DNA from: Paracoccaceae bacterium
GTDB taxonomy: Bacteria > Pseudomonadota > Alphaproteobacteria > Rhodobacterales > Rhodobacteraceae
DNA: 64,000 nucleotides
NCBI GenBank assembly: GCA_030750975.1
Contig: JASMHC010000009.1
Span: 186,001-250,000 of the forward strand
Reading direction: 5' to 3'
Below the pieces are notes generated by a model that worked only from the letters and a program-made list of their open reading frames with translations, was not told where the DNA came from and made no database searches. How positions within the stretch are numbered: position 1 is the first letter of the stretch; every line of letters begins with the position of its first letter. Below are positions 54,178 through 62,912 of the stretch, in pieces. Position numbers and translations under genes: made by a program.

Positions 54178-54441
54178 ATGGCAAATTCGCCCCAAGCAAA
54201 AAAACGCGCGCGTCAGAATGAACGCCGTTTTGCAGTAAACAAAGCCCGCCGTTCGCGCATTCGTACATATCTGCGCAAAGTTGAAGAAGCCATTGCCGCG
54301 GGCGATCAGTCTGTCGCACAGGCCGCTCTGCGCGAAGCTCAGCCCGAACTGATGCGCGGCGTCACCAAGGGAGTTCTGCACAAAAATACAGCTTCGCGCA
54401 AAATGTCGCGCTTGGCTGCACGTGTGAAGGCGATGGCCTGA
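54178..54441 (+). CDS. rpsT: 30S ribosomal protein S20
   Basis: The 87-residue basic protein binds 16S rRNA in the small subunit. It starts [39 protein letters not shown] and ends [22 protein letters not shown], the full S20 pattern. AAAGG lies upstream of the ATG. It has its own terminator at 54466-54496 and precedes dnaA, as in many Rhodobacterales. Confidence 0.98.
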   Translation: MANSPQAKKRARQNERRFAVNKARRSRIRTYLRKVEEAIAAGDQSVAQAALREAQPELMRGVTKGVLHKNTASRKMSRLAARVKAMA

Positions 54442-54465
54442 ATTCAGGTTCTTCAGAATTTTGAA

Positions 54466-54496
54466 AAGGCGTTGCGATGAAGCAACGCCTTTTTTG
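54466..54496 (+). terminator. Rho-independent terminator after rpsT
   Basis: AAGGCGTTGC and GCAACGCCTT form a perfect 10-bp stem with a 6-base loop, followed by TTTTTG. It is a strong intrinsic terminator. Confidence 0.9.
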
Positions 54497-54499
54497 TTT

Positions 54500-54924
54500 C
54501 TAAAGGCCTTTTTTTCTCAGTTAGAGATTCTTTTTCGGGAATGCCCTGTCAAGTATCAAAGATGTGTTGCCGCAGTCTTGGCCGAAACGCTAGGTTCTGG
54601 GAAGCGATTCATCGCGGTTCGGGGATCCGGAGCTCGTTAACTTGGGGTAATGAAGTTCCGCTGCTGCCAAATCCTGACCAGCCTGAAATAGGCAAGGGTT
54701 TCCGTTTTTACGGGCAAACCGCGTGAAACCTTTTGTGCGTTGCCGGGGTGAGGCTCGTCAACATTGCACGGAATGGGGGGCAACTGAAAAGGGTCCTGTC
54801 AGGACGATCTATGTCCGGTGCACTCATCGGGCGCGGATTTTTCGTGTTGCTTCTGCTGCCAATAATTCGGCCGTGCATCTGCCGCACGGGGTGAGTGCCA
54901 GACAAGAAAAAAGAACGGACGAAA
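54500..54924. other. Upstream region of dnaA, no gene seen
   Basis: No credible gene was found in these 425 bases. Two GANTC methylation sites (54522-54526, 54605-54609 regions) and one weak CtrA-like TTAA-N7-TAAT occur. No DnaA box resembling TTATNCACA was found on either strand, and no AT-rich unwinding region stands out. It probably carries the dnaA promoter but does not look like oriC. Confidence 0.45.
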
Positions 54925-56277
54925 ATGACGCGGGACCACTGGGGACAGGTTCAAAAGGAACTCTCGAAAACAATCGGGCAAAACAATTTCACGACATGGA
55001 TTGAACCGCTGGATTTGAAAGCGGTCAAGCAAGGTACTGCGCATCTGACAGCGCCGACCAGCTTTCTGGGGAACTATGTCGCACAGCATTTCGGTGAACA
55101 GATTTTGTTCCAGCTGTCGCTGATTAACCCTGAAATCCGTAAACTGAATTTTGACGTGGCCTCAACGGGCAGTTCGACGCCCAAGCCTGCGGCCAAGGTC
55201 AACAAAACCCAAGACCCTAAGGCGGCGGATGCAACTTTGCCGGGCGCGCCGCTGGACGAGCGGTTTACGTTTGACACTTTCGTCGTGGGCAAACCGAACG
55301 AACTGGCCCATGCGGCGGCCCGTCGGGTGGCCGAAGGCGGCCCTGTCACCTTCAATCCGCTGTTTCTTTACGGGGGCGTCGGCCTTGGTAAGACCCACCT
55401 GATGCATGCAATATCATGGGAGCTGAAGCAAAGCCGCCCTGATCTGAACGTCGTCTACCTGTCTGCCGAGCAATTCATGTACCGCTTTGTGCAAGCCCTG
55501 CGCGAACGCAAAATGATGGACTTCAAATCCCTATTCCGGTCGGTGGACGTTCTGATGGTGGATGATGTGCAGTTCATCGCCGGCAAGGACAGCACGCAGG
55601 AAGAGTTCTTTCACACATTCAACGCGCTTGTGGATCAGAACAAACAGATTATCATTTCAGGCGACCGTGCGCCGGGTGAAATCAAGGATATGGAAGACCG
55701 TATCAAATCGCGTCTTCAGTCCGGTCTTGTTGTAGACCTGCACCCGACGGATTATGAGCTGCGTCTCGGTATTCTTCAGGCGAAGGTGGATTTCTACCGC
55801 AAACAATACCCTGATCTTGTGCTGGCACCGGGCGTGCTGGAATTCCTTGCCCATCGCATCAGCACCAATGTGCGGGTGCTTGAAGGCGCGTTGACCCGTC
55901 TCTTTGCTTTCGCCTCGCTGGTCGGGCGCGAGATTACGATGGAGCTGACGCAGGATTGTCTTTCGGATGTTCTGCGCGCCTCCGAGCGGAAAATCACGGT
56001 CGAGGAAATCCAACGCAAAGTGTCCGAGCATTACAATATCCGCCTGTCGGATATGATCGGTCCCAAGCGGGTGCGGACCTATGCGCGTCCGCGCCAGGTG
56101 GCGATGTATCTGGCAAAAACCATGACCAGCCGATCCTTACCGGAAATCGGGCGTCGCTTTGGCGGGCGCGATCACACCACGGTCATGCATGGGGTGAAGC
56201 GGATTGAAGAGCTGAAGGCGATTGACGGCCAGATGGCCGAAGACCTTGAATTGCTGCGCCGCTCGCTTGAGGCCTGA
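54925..56277 (+). CDS. dnaA: Chromosomal replication initiator protein DnaA
   Basis: DnaA binds the origin, oligomerises with ATP and opens DNA. The 450 residues include domain I (HWGQVQKELSKTIGQNNFTTWIEPL) and a variable domain II. Domain III carries Walker A YGGVGLGKTHLMHA, Walker B VLMVDDVQFIAGKDSTQEEFFHTFN and the ISGDRAPGEIKDMEDRIKSRLQSGL sensor/box VII region. Domain IV carries the DNA-binding signature GGRDHTTVMHGVKRIEEL. ATG at 54925 is preferred over the GTG at 54895, because the former gives the family start MTRDHWGQV. dnaN follows after 158 bases. Confidence 0.98.
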   Translation: MTRDHWGQVQKELSKTIGQNNFTTWIEPLDLKAVKQGTAHLTAPTSFLGNYVAQHFGEQILFQLSLINPEIRKLNFDVASTGSSTPKPAAKVNKTQDPKAADATLPGAPLDERFTFDTFVVGKPNELAHAAARRVAEGGPVTFNPLFLYGGVGLGKTHLMHAISWELKQSRPDLNVVYLSAEQFMYRFVQALRERKMMDFKSLFRSVDVLMVDDVQFIAGKDSTQEEFFHTFNALVDQNKQIIISGDRAPGEIKDMEDRIKSRLQSGLVVDLHPTDYELRLGILQAKVDFYRKQYPDLVLAPGVLEFLAHRISTNVRVLEGALTRLFAFASLVGREITMELTQDCLSDVLRASERKITVEEIQRKVSEHYNIRLSDMIGPKRVRTYARPRQVAMYLAKTMTSRSLPEIGRRFGGRDHTTVMHGVKRIEELKAIDGQMAEDLELLRRSLEA

Positions 56278-56435
56278 TCAAGCGGCTTCAATACGCATTT
56301 TCCGTGCCTAACCTGACGCATCGGGCTTTGCGTCCCTTGACGCCCCGATCAAAGCATCGGAAAAACAATAAAACGCTTGAGCCGACCGGGGATTGCGGTA
56401 ACGTGCCCTCCCCGGCACCGAGGAGGATTGAGGTC

Positions 56436-57554
56436 ATGAAAATCAGCATGGAACGCGGCGCATTGTTAAAGGCCGTGTCGCAGGCACAATCCGTTGTCGA
56501 GCGCCGGAACACGATTCCGATCCTGGCCAATGTGCTGATCGAAGCCGAAGGCGGCACCGTTCAATTCCGCGCCACCGATCTGGATATTGAAGTGGTGGAC
56601 AAGACCATCGCCCAGGTCGAGCGGGCAGGGGCCACAACCGTGTCGGCCGTCACCTTACATGAAATTGTCCGCAAGCTTCCCGACGGCGCTTTGGTCACTC
56701 TGACAGATGACGGTGCGGCTGGCCGGCTGAGTGTCGAGGCTGGCCGGTCAAGCTTTTCGCTGGCCACGCTGCCTAAGGAAGACTTTCCTGTCATGGCCAG
56801 CTCGGAATATGCATCGAATTTTTCAGCACCTGCCCCGCTTTTACGCCGACTTTTTGACAAGGCGAAATTCGCCATCTCGACCGAGGAAACGCGGTATTAC
56901 CTGAACGGTGTCTACATGCATGTGTCCGAAGCGGATGGCGGCCGTGTGCTGCGCTGCGTTGCAACCGATGGCCACCGTCTTGCCCGCATCGATGGGGACC
57001 TGCCCGACGGGGCCGAGAATATGCCCGGTGTTATCGTTCCGCGCAAAACCGTCGGTGAGCTGCGCAAGCTGTTGGATGACGATGATCTGAATGTTGCTGT
57101 GTCGGTTTCGGAAACAAAAATCCGCTTTGCCACGCCCGAGATCACCTTGACTTCAAAAGTCATCGACGGAACCTTCCCTGACTACACCCGCGTCATTCCG
57201 GCCGGAAACACCCGCCGGATGGAAGTTGGCGCGGCTGAGTTTGCCAGCGCCGTTGATCGCGTGGCCACCGTCAGCTCAGAGCGTTCGCGCGCTGTGAAAC
57301 TGGCTTTGGGCGAAGACCGCCTGATCCTGTCTGTGAACGCGCCTGATAGTGGTGCCGCGGAAGAGGAACTGGCCGTAGCCTACGGGGACGAGCCGTTGGA
57401 AATCGGGTTCAACGCGAAGTACCTGCTGGAAATCGCCAGTCAGGTGGACCGCGAAAACGCTGTATTCCTGTTCAACACGTCCGGTGATCCGACTTTGGTG
57501 CGCGAAGGCAATGATACGACCGCGGTCTATGTGGTCATGCCGATGCGGGTCTGA
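56436..57554 (+). CDS. dnaN: DNA polymerase III beta subunit (sliding clamp)
   Basis: DnaN is the ring-shaped processivity clamp. The 372 residues show the three-domain pattern: MKISMERGALLKAVSQAQSVVERRNTIPILANVLIEA; then FAISTEETRYYLNGVYMHV and RCVATDGHRLARID; then FASAVDRVATVSSERSRAVKLAL, YLLEIASQV and the C-terminal TTAVYVVMPMRV. ATG at 56436 has AGGAGG 9 bases upstream; the longer frame starts in the dnaA-dnaN gap. recF and gyrB, which usually follow, are absent; a DUF1285 gene comes next on the other strand. Confidence 0.98.
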   Translation: MKISMERGALLKAVSQAQSVVERRNTIPILANVLIEAEGGTVQFRATDLDIEVVDKTIAQVERAGATTVSAVTLHEIVRKLPDGALVTLTDDGAAGRLSVEAGRSSFSLATLPKEDFPVMASSEYASNFSAPAPLLRRLFDKAKFAISTEETRYYLNGVYMHVSEADGGRVLRCVATDGHRLARIDGDLPDGAENMPGVIVPRKTVGELRKLLDDDDLNVAVSVSETKIRFATPEITLTSKVIDGTFPDYTRVIPAGNTRRMEVGAAEFASAVDRVATVSSERSRAVKLALGEDRLILSVNAPDSGAAEEELAVAYGDEPLEIGFNAKYLLEIASQVDRENAVFLFNTSGDPTLVREGNDTTAVYVVMPMRV

Positions 57555-57576
57555 TCCGCGCATTTTCCGGAATGCG

Positions 57577-58155
57577 TCACGCAGGCAATTCCGCGGACGG
57601 GATGACCGGAAAGAATTCGCCACCGGACCAAAGCCCGAACCATTCATCGTGATGGGTGCCAAGCTCAACCAGCCGGTAAAAGCTTTTTCGGTCGATCAAG
57701 GCCTCTAAACCGGCTCTGACGTGGACATAGGGCGCAGGCTCGCCCGTTTCCTTATCCCGAACCACGCGGATTGGATTTTCAGCACCGGCTTGCGCATGGT
57801 CGCCAACATTTGTTTCAAAAACCAGCGTCTGCGCTGTCCCTTCGCCCGAGGTCTCAAAATCCACGGCGACAAAGGGCGCATCATCAACGGTAATGCCCAC
57901 TTTCTCGACCGGGGTCACAAGGAAATAGCTTTCACCATCCTTGCGCAAAATGGTTGAAAACAGGCGAACCAGCTCTTTCCGTCCGATGGGGGTGCCAAGG
58001 TAAAACCATGTGCCATCACGGGCAATGCGGATGTCCAGATCACCACAAAACGGCGGGTTCCATAGATGAACAGGCGGCAACCCCTTGCGCGACTGGGCGG
58101 CGCGGGCCGCTGCTGCCAATGTGTCTGCTGTGGGCGACTGCCGAGAGGCTGACAT
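57577..58155 (-). CDS. DUF1285 family protein
   Basis: The 192-residue cytoplasmic protein matches the DUF1285 family: LPPVHLWNPPFCGDLDIRIARDGTWFYLGTPIGRKELVRLFSTILRKDGESYFLVTPVEKVGITVDDAPFVAVDFE. The segment YVHVRAGLEALIDRKSFYRLVELG follows. The family has a known fold but no agreed function. It converges with dnaN and is divergent from glcD. Confidence 0.94.
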   Translation of the reverse strand: MSASRQSPTADTLAAAARAAQSRKGLPPVHLWNPPFCGDLDIRIARDGTWFYLGTPIGRKELVRLFSTILRKDGESYFLVTPVEKVGITVDDAPFVAVDFETSGEGTAQTLVFETNVGDHAQAGAENPIRVVRDKETGEPAPYVHVRAGLEALIDRKSFYRLVELGTHHDEWFGLWSGGEFFPVIPSAELPA

Positions 58156-58321
58156 GCAAGCTCCTATCTTTGCGCACGAAATCTGGCGATATTGTGCGTG
58201 TTTTCAATATCACCACATGGTCCATGTTAATCCCGAAACGCTTTATGGCCACGCCGAAAATTTGCCGCAAGGACCAATTCCCGAAATCCGAGCAATGCCA
58301 TTCGGGGTTGTTAAAAGTGTA

Positions 58322-58346
58322 AATTGGTTATATTGTTTTACCAATT
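58322..58346. promoter_or_regulatory. Inverted repeat upstream of glcD (AATTGGT-N11-ACCAATT)
   Basis: Perfect 7-bp arms lie 14 bases upstream of the glcD start. The TTGGT/ACCAA arms resemble operators of GntR/FadR-type regulators of lactate, pyruvate and glycolate genes, though the spacer is longer. No GntR gene is in the window. Confidence 0.5.
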
Positions 58347-58359
58347 AAGGGATATTGCC

Positions 58360-59799
58360 ATGGAAATGCCAGCGCCAAACTCTGAAATCCTGTCACGAAA
58401 GCATGAATTGCTGACCCGCCTTCGCGCCGTTTTGCCCGATGATGCGGTGATCGGGGACGAGGCGGAAACCCGGGTTTATGAATGCGATGCCCTGACGGCC
58501 TATAAGTGTCCGCCACTTGCAGCGATCCTTCCTTCCAGCACGCAAGAGGTCTCGGACGCTCTGAAAATCTGTCACGATATGGGGGTGCCGGTTGTTCCGC
58601 GCGGGGCGGGAACCTCATTGGCGGGCGGTGCATTGCCAACGGCGGATTCCGTGATTTTGGGGATTGCCCGCATGAACGACGTGTTAGAGGTGGATTATGA
58701 CAACCGCTTCATCCGCGTTCAGGCGGGCCGCACGAACCTGTCTGTATCGGATGCGGTGGCCGAGGAAGACTTCTTTTACGCGCCCGATCCGTCGTCTCAG
58801 CTTGCCTGCGCGATTGGCGGCAATATCGCAATGAATTCGGGCGGGGCACATTGCCTGAAATACGGCGTGACCACGAATAACCTGATGGGCGTGACCATGG
58901 TCACGATGGATGGTTCAATCGTGGAAATCGGCGGGGCGCATCTGGATGCGGGCGGGCTGGATCTGCTTGGGCTGGTCTGCGGGTCCGAGGGGCAGCTCGG
59001 GGTTGTGACCGAAGCCACGCTTCGTATCCTTAGAAAACCTGAAGGTGCCCGACCGGTTCTGGTGGCCTATGACAGCAATGAAGTTGCCGGACAATGTGTG
59101 TCAGACATCATTCAGGCGGGCGTTTTGCCCGTCGCGATCGAGTTCATGGACCGCCCCTGCATCCGCGCGACCGAAGCCTTTGCCAAGGCGGGTTATCCCG
59201 ATTGCGAAGCGCTGCTGATTATCGAGGTTGAAGGCTCGGAAAGCGAAATCGCGGATCAGCTGGCATTGATCCGCCAGATAGCCGAGCGTCACAACCCGAT
59301 TGAGTTCCGCGAGGCGATGGATGCCGATCAGGCGGCGCGTATCTGGTTGGGCCGTAAATCGGCGTTCGGTGCGATGGGGCAGATCAACGATTACATGTGT
59401 TTGGACGGAACAATCCCGGTGTCGCAACTGCCTTACGTTTTGCGCCGCATTGGCGAGATGTCCAAGGAATACGGTTTGGGCGTTGGCAATGTGTTCCACG
59501 CGGGCGATGGAAATATGCATCCGCTCATCCTTTATGATGCCAACAAGCCGGGCGATCTTGAAAAATGCGAAGCTTTCGGGGCGGATATCCTGAAGCTCTG
59601 CGTCGAGGTTGGGGGGTGCCTGACAGGTGAACATGGCGTCGGTATCGAAAAGCGCGACCTGATGGTCAACCAGTTCGATCCGGTTGATCTTGAATGCCAG
59701 ATGGCCGTGAAGGATGTGTTTGATCCGGCGTGGTTGCTGAACCCTGCCAAAGTGTTTCCCCTTGCCAGTAGTCACGGGCGCAGGATGGCAGCCGAGTAG
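58360..59799 (+). CDS. glcD: Glycolate oxidase FAD subunit GlcD
   Basis: GlcD oxidises glycolate to glyoxylate with FAD as part of the membrane-associated GlcDEF complex. The 479 residues have the PCMH FAD domain: VVPRGAGTSLAGGALPTADSVILGIARMNDVLEVD, then FYAPDPSSQLACAIGGNIAMNSGGAHCLKYGVTTNNL and GSEGQLGVVTEATLRI. The C-terminal FAD-oxidase domain carries VGNVFHAGDGNMHPLILYD, with metal/substrate His residues, and GGCLTGEHGVGIEKRDLM. ATG at 58360 has AGGG 8 bases upstream and a likely operator just before it. glcE and glcF follow. Confidence 0.97.
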   Translation: MEMPAPNSEILSRKHELLTRLRAVLPDDAVIGDEAETRVYECDALTAYKCPPLAAILPSSTQEVSDALKICHDMGVPVVPRGAGTSLAGGALPTADSVILGIARMNDVLEVDYDNRFIRVQAGRTNLSVSDAVAEEDFFYAPDPSSQLACAIGGNIAMNSGGAHCLKYGVTTNNLMGVTMVTMDGSIVEIGGAHLDAGGLDLLGLVCGSEGQLGVVTEATLRILRKPEGARPVLVAYDSNEVAGQCVSDIIQAGVLPVAIEFMDRPCIRATEAFAKAGYPDCEALLIIEVEGSESEIADQLALIRQIAERHNPIEFREAMDADQAARIWLGRKSAFGAMGQINDYMCLDGTIPVSQLPYVLRRIGEMSKEYGLGVGNVFHAGDGNMHPLILYDANKPGDLEKCEAFGADILKLCVEVGGCLTGEHGVGIEKRDLMVNQFDPVDLECQMAVKDVFDPAWLLNPAKVFPLASSHGRRMAAE

Positions 59800-59855
59800 G
59801 GGGGCTTTGCCCCCATGACCTTCGGTCATTCCCCCAGGATATTTAGAGACAAAAG
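59800..59855 (+). repeat. Hairpin plus GGATATTT/GACAAAAGA dispersed element, copy C
   Basis: Two perfect hairpins, GGGGGC-TTT-GCCCCC and ATGACC-TTC-GGTCAT, are followed by TCCCCCAGGATATTTAGAGACAAAAGA, which runs right up to the glcE start codon. It occupies the whole glcD-glcE gap. The AAAGA end may double as the glcE ribosome site. Confidence 0.6.
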
Positions 59856-59858
59856 ATA

Positions 59859-60980
59859 ATGAGACCACAGACTGAGGCCGAACTGGCTGCGATCATCACC
59901 GAAGCGTCGGGACCATTGTGTATCACTGGTGGTGGCACAAGAGGGCTGGCCGTGGCCGGGGCAACGGTGAGTGCGCAAGGGTTGTCGGGTATCCGCCTTT
60001 ATGAACCCGGTGCGCTTACGATGGTTGCCGGGGCGGGCACACCGCTTGCCGAAATCGAAGCGGAACTGGCCAAGCAAGGCCAGCGTCTTGCGTTCGAGCC
60101 GATGGATCACCGGGGGCTTCTGGGCACAGGGGGCGAGCCGACCATTGGCGGTGTTGTTGCTGCAAATATCTCTGGTCCGCGCCGCATTCAGGTGGGGGCT
60201 TGCCGGGATTTTCTGCTGGGCGTGCGCTTTGTCGATGGCAATGGTCAGATCATCAAGAATGGCGGTCGGGTGATGAAGAATGTCACCGGCTATGATCTTG
60301 TAAAGCTGATGTCGGGGTCCTTCGGCACACTCGGCGTTTTGACGGAACTGTCGTTCAAAGTCATGCCGAAACCCCAGACGCAGGCGGATTTGCTGATCGA
60401 AGGTCTGACAGAGGAAACGGCTGTTGCCGCTATGTCGGCCGCATTGGGGTCGCCCTTTGATGTCAGCGGTGCGGCGCATATAGCCCTTGGTCAGGACGGA
60501 GCGCCCGTCACGATGATCCGCGTTGAGGGGTTTGAAGCGTCGGTGGCTTATCGTGCCGACCGGTTGCGGGATTTGCTGGCCAAGTTTGGCGCTTTTCAGA
60601 TCGAAACCGATCCGCAACGCACGGCGGCAAGGTGGATAGCGGTGCGGGATGTCGAGGTGTTCCATGGGCGGCAGGGCGACGTCTGGCGGATTTCGTGCAA
60701 ACCCTCGGATGGTCCGCAATTGGCGGACCGGCTTGGGGCGGACGGGATTTTATACGATTGGGGTGGTGGCCTGATCTGTTCCTTGGTGCCCGATGGAACG
60801 GATGTTCGGGCCAGACTTGGTGCTTTCGGAGGTCACGCCTCGGTTATCCGCGCCTCGGCGGAAACCAAAGCGCGATTGGGTGTGTTCCAGCCCGAACCTG
60901 CGGGTGTCGCTGCCCTGTCGTCAGGACTGAAAGCGAAATTTGATCCACGGGGCATCCTGAACCCCGGGCTGATGGGGTAA
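59859..60980 (+). CDS. glcE: Glycolate oxidase FAD-binding subunit GlcE
   Basis: GlcE is the second, shorter flavoprotein-like subunit of glycolate oxidase. The 373 residues contain a PCMH-type domain: PLCITGGGTRGLAVAG, then YEPGALTMVAGAGTPLAEIEAELAKQGQRLAFEPMD, EPTIGGVVAANISGPRRIQVGACRDFLLGVRFVDGNG and MKNVTGYDLVKLMSGSFGTLGVLTELSFKV. It lacks most of the oxidase C-terminal domain, as usual for GlcE. It begins directly after the hairpin element and is 3 bases upstream of glcF. Confidence 0.96.
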   Translation: MRPQTEAELAAIITEASGPLCITGGGTRGLAVAGATVSAQGLSGIRLYEPGALTMVAGAGTPLAEIEAELAKQGQRLAFEPMDHRGLLGTGGEPTIGGVVAANISGPRRIQVGACRDFLLGVRFVDGNGQIIKNGGRVMKNVTGYDLVKLMSGSFGTLGVLTELSFKVMPKPQTQADLLIEGLTEETAVAAMSAALGSPFDVSGAAHIALGQDGAPVTMIRVEGFEASVAYRADRLRDLLAKFGAFQIETDPQRTAARWIAVRDVEVFHGRQGDVWRISCKPSDGPQLADRLGADGILYDWGGGLICSLVPDGTDVRARLGAFGGHASVIRASAETKARLGVFQPEPAGVAALSSGLKAKFDPRGILNPGLMG

Positions 60981-60983
60981 ATC

Positions 60984-62276
60984 ATGCAAACGAATTTTAC
61001 CGAGGCACAGCTGACAGATCCCGGCATCCAGCGGGCCAATGAAATCTTGCGCTCTTGTGTGCATTGCGGTTTTTGCACAGCCACATGCCCGACCTATCAG
61101 GTGCTGGGGGACGAGTTGGACAGTCCCCGCGGCCGGATCTATCTGATCAAGGACATGCTTGAAAATGACCGCATACCGGACGAAAAACTGGTCAGGCATG
61201 TCGATCGCTGCCTATCCTGTCTGGCCTGTATGAGCACCTGCCCAAGCGGCGTTCACTATATGCATCTGGTGGACCACGCGCGGGCCTATATCGAGCAACA
61301 CCATAAACGCCCGTTCTCGGACCGGGCCTTGCGCTGGCTGCTTGCGCGTATACTTCCCTATCCGATGCGCTTTCGCGTGGCCCTTCTGGGGGCCAAGATT
61401 GCCAAACCGTTCCGGCGTCTGGTGCCTGATGCGCGACTGAGGGCGATGCTTGAGATGGCACCGAAGCAAATCCCGCCGGTCAGCCGAAACGATGATCCGC
61501 AAAGCTTTGCCGCCACCGCGCCGAAGACGCTGCGCGTGGCCTTGATGACGGGCTGTGCCCAAAAGGCTCTGAACACGGATATCAATGACGCGACGATCAG
61601 GCTGTTAACCCGATTGGGGTGTGAAGTCGTGGTAGCCGAAGGGGCAGGCTGTTGCGGGGCATTGACCCATCATATGGGCAAGGAAAGTGAAAGCCACGCG
61701 ACCGCGGCCCGCAACATCCGGGCCTGGACGCGGGAAATGGACACCGATGGGCTGGACGCCATTGTGATCAACACAAGCGGGTGTGGCACGACTGTGAAGG
61801 ACTATGGCCATATGTTCCGCAATGATGCGCTTGCCGATGACGCGGCGCGTGTATCGGCCATTGCCAAAGATATAAGCGAGGTTCTGATGCAGTTGGATTT
61901 GCCCCAATTGCCGGATCAGGATGTGACGGTCGCCTATCATGCCGCATGTTCACTGCAACACGGACAGCAGGTGAAAACCCACCCGAAAACCTTGCTGAAA
62001 AAGGCCGGGTTCAAGGTGGTTGAACCCGCCGACAGCCATTTGTGCTGTGGATCGGCGGGCACGTATAACCTGTTGCAGCCGGAAATATCGGGCCAGTTGA
62101 AAGACCGCAAGGTCAAGACGCTGATGGCCAAATCGCCCGATATCATTGCCGCCGGCAATATCGGCTGCATGATCCAGATCGGATCGGGCACCGATGTGCC
62201 AATCGTGCATACGGTTGAGTTGCTGGACTGGGTGACAGGCGGCCCAAAGCCCAAGGCCCTGCAATCAGCGCCTTGA
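60984..62276 (+). CDS. glcF: Glycolate oxidase iron-sulfur subunit GlcF
   Basis: GlcF passes electrons from the flavin subunits to the quinone pool. The 430 residues have two N-terminal 4Fe-4S motifs, CVHCGFCTATCPTYQ and CLSCLACMSTCPSGVHY. Two CCG domains follow, with GCCGALTHHMGK, VINTSGCGTTVKDYG, AYHAACSLQHGQ and HLCCGSAGTYNLLQPE. A GGGGT lies upstream of the ATG. It completes glcDEF; malate synthase or the glc regulator are not present in this window. Confidence 0.97.
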   Translation: MQTNFTEAQLTDPGIQRANEILRSCVHCGFCTATCPTYQVLGDELDSPRGRIYLIKDMLENDRIPDEKLVRHVDRCLSCLACMSTCPSGVHYMHLVDHARAYIEQHHKRPFSDRALRWLLARILPYPMRFRVALLGAKIAKPFRRLVPDARLRAMLEMAPKQIPPVSRNDDPQSFAATAPKTLRVALMTGCAQKALNTDINDATIRLLTRLGCEVVVAEGAGCCGALTHHMGKESESHATAARNIRAWTREMDTDGLDAIVINTSGCGTTVKDYGHMFRNDALADDAARVSAIAKDISEVLMQLDLPQLPDQDVTVAYHAACSLQHGQQVKTHPKTLLKKAGFKVVEPADSHLCCGSAGTYNLLQPEISGQLKDRKVKTLMAKSPDIIAAGNIGCMIQIGSGTDVPIVHTVELLDWVTGGPKPKALQSAP

Positions 62277-62396
62277 AAGCGGCAGACAGCCTGCCCATCT
62301 AAGCATGGTCGGAGGCGCCATTTCGGGCCTCGGCACTGAACCGCCTGTCCATAACGGAAGGCAAACCTACCTGTTGTCGCTCATTGGAGGATAACC

Positions 62397-62855
62397 ATGA
62401 GACATTTTGATTTTTCGCCGCTTTACCGTGCAACCGTTGGTTTCGATCAGGTTGCGGACATGATGGACCGCATCATGGCATCGGATGGCGGTCAACCCAG
62501 CTATCCCCCGTATAACATCGAGAAAACGGCCGATGATTCCTATCGCATCAGCCTTGCCGTGGCCGGTTTTGCCTCGGACGAGTTGAATGTCGAGGTGAAA
62601 GAACGTGCGCTTGTCGTCACCGGACGCAAGAGGGACGAAGAAGCGCCGCGCGAATATCTGCATCGGGGCATCGCAACGCGGGCCTTTGACCGGAAGTTTC
62701 AACTGGCCGACCATGTGGTCGTCAAAGGTGCCAGCCATGTGGACGGGATGCTTCACATCGATCTTGATCGTGAAATCCCGGATATTCTGAAACCCCGCCG
62801 GATCGAGATTTCAGGCACTGCCGAACCTGCTCTTGAAGCCAAATCGGTGAACTGA
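62397..62855 (+). CDS. Small heat-shock protein (Hsp20/IbpA type)
   Basis: The 152-residue chaperone binds unfolding proteins under stress. It opens RHFDFSPLYRATVGFDQVADMMDRIMAS and has an alpha-crystallin domain: YPPYNIEKTADDSYRISLAVAGFASDELNVEVKERALVVTGRK, YLHRGIATRAFDRKFQLADHVVVKGASHVDGMLHIDLDREIP. The I-x-I/V-type tail is weak. GGAGG lies 6 bases before the ATG. It has its own promoter region of about 120 bases after glcF; I saw no ROSE-type thermometer there. Confidence 0.97.
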   Translation: MRHFDFSPLYRATVGFDQVADMMDRIMASDGGQPSYPPYNIEKTADDSYRISLAVAGFASDELNVEVKERALVVTGRKRDEEAPREYLHRGIATRAFDRKFQLADHVVVKGASHVDGMLHIDLDREIPDILKPRRIEISGTAEPALEAKSVN

Positions 62856-62878
62856 TCACCACGCACCTGAAGTGAACC

Positions 62879-62904
62879 GGCCCTCTGCTACTTGGCAGAG
62901 GGCC
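62879..62904. terminator. Hairpin between convergent hsp20 and lytic-transglycosylase genes
   Basis: GGCCCTCTGC and GCAGAGGGCC form a perfect 10-bp stem with a 6-base loop. It lies midway between two convergent stops and probably limits readthrough in both directions, although no long U-tract follows. Confidence 0.65.
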
Positions 62905-62912
62905 AAAACGCT

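Noticed and set aside
54500-54924. Replication origin (oriC) upstream of dnaA
   Set aside because: No TTATNCACA-like boxes on either strand and no AT-rich segment were found; only two GANTC sites and a weak CtrA-like motif.
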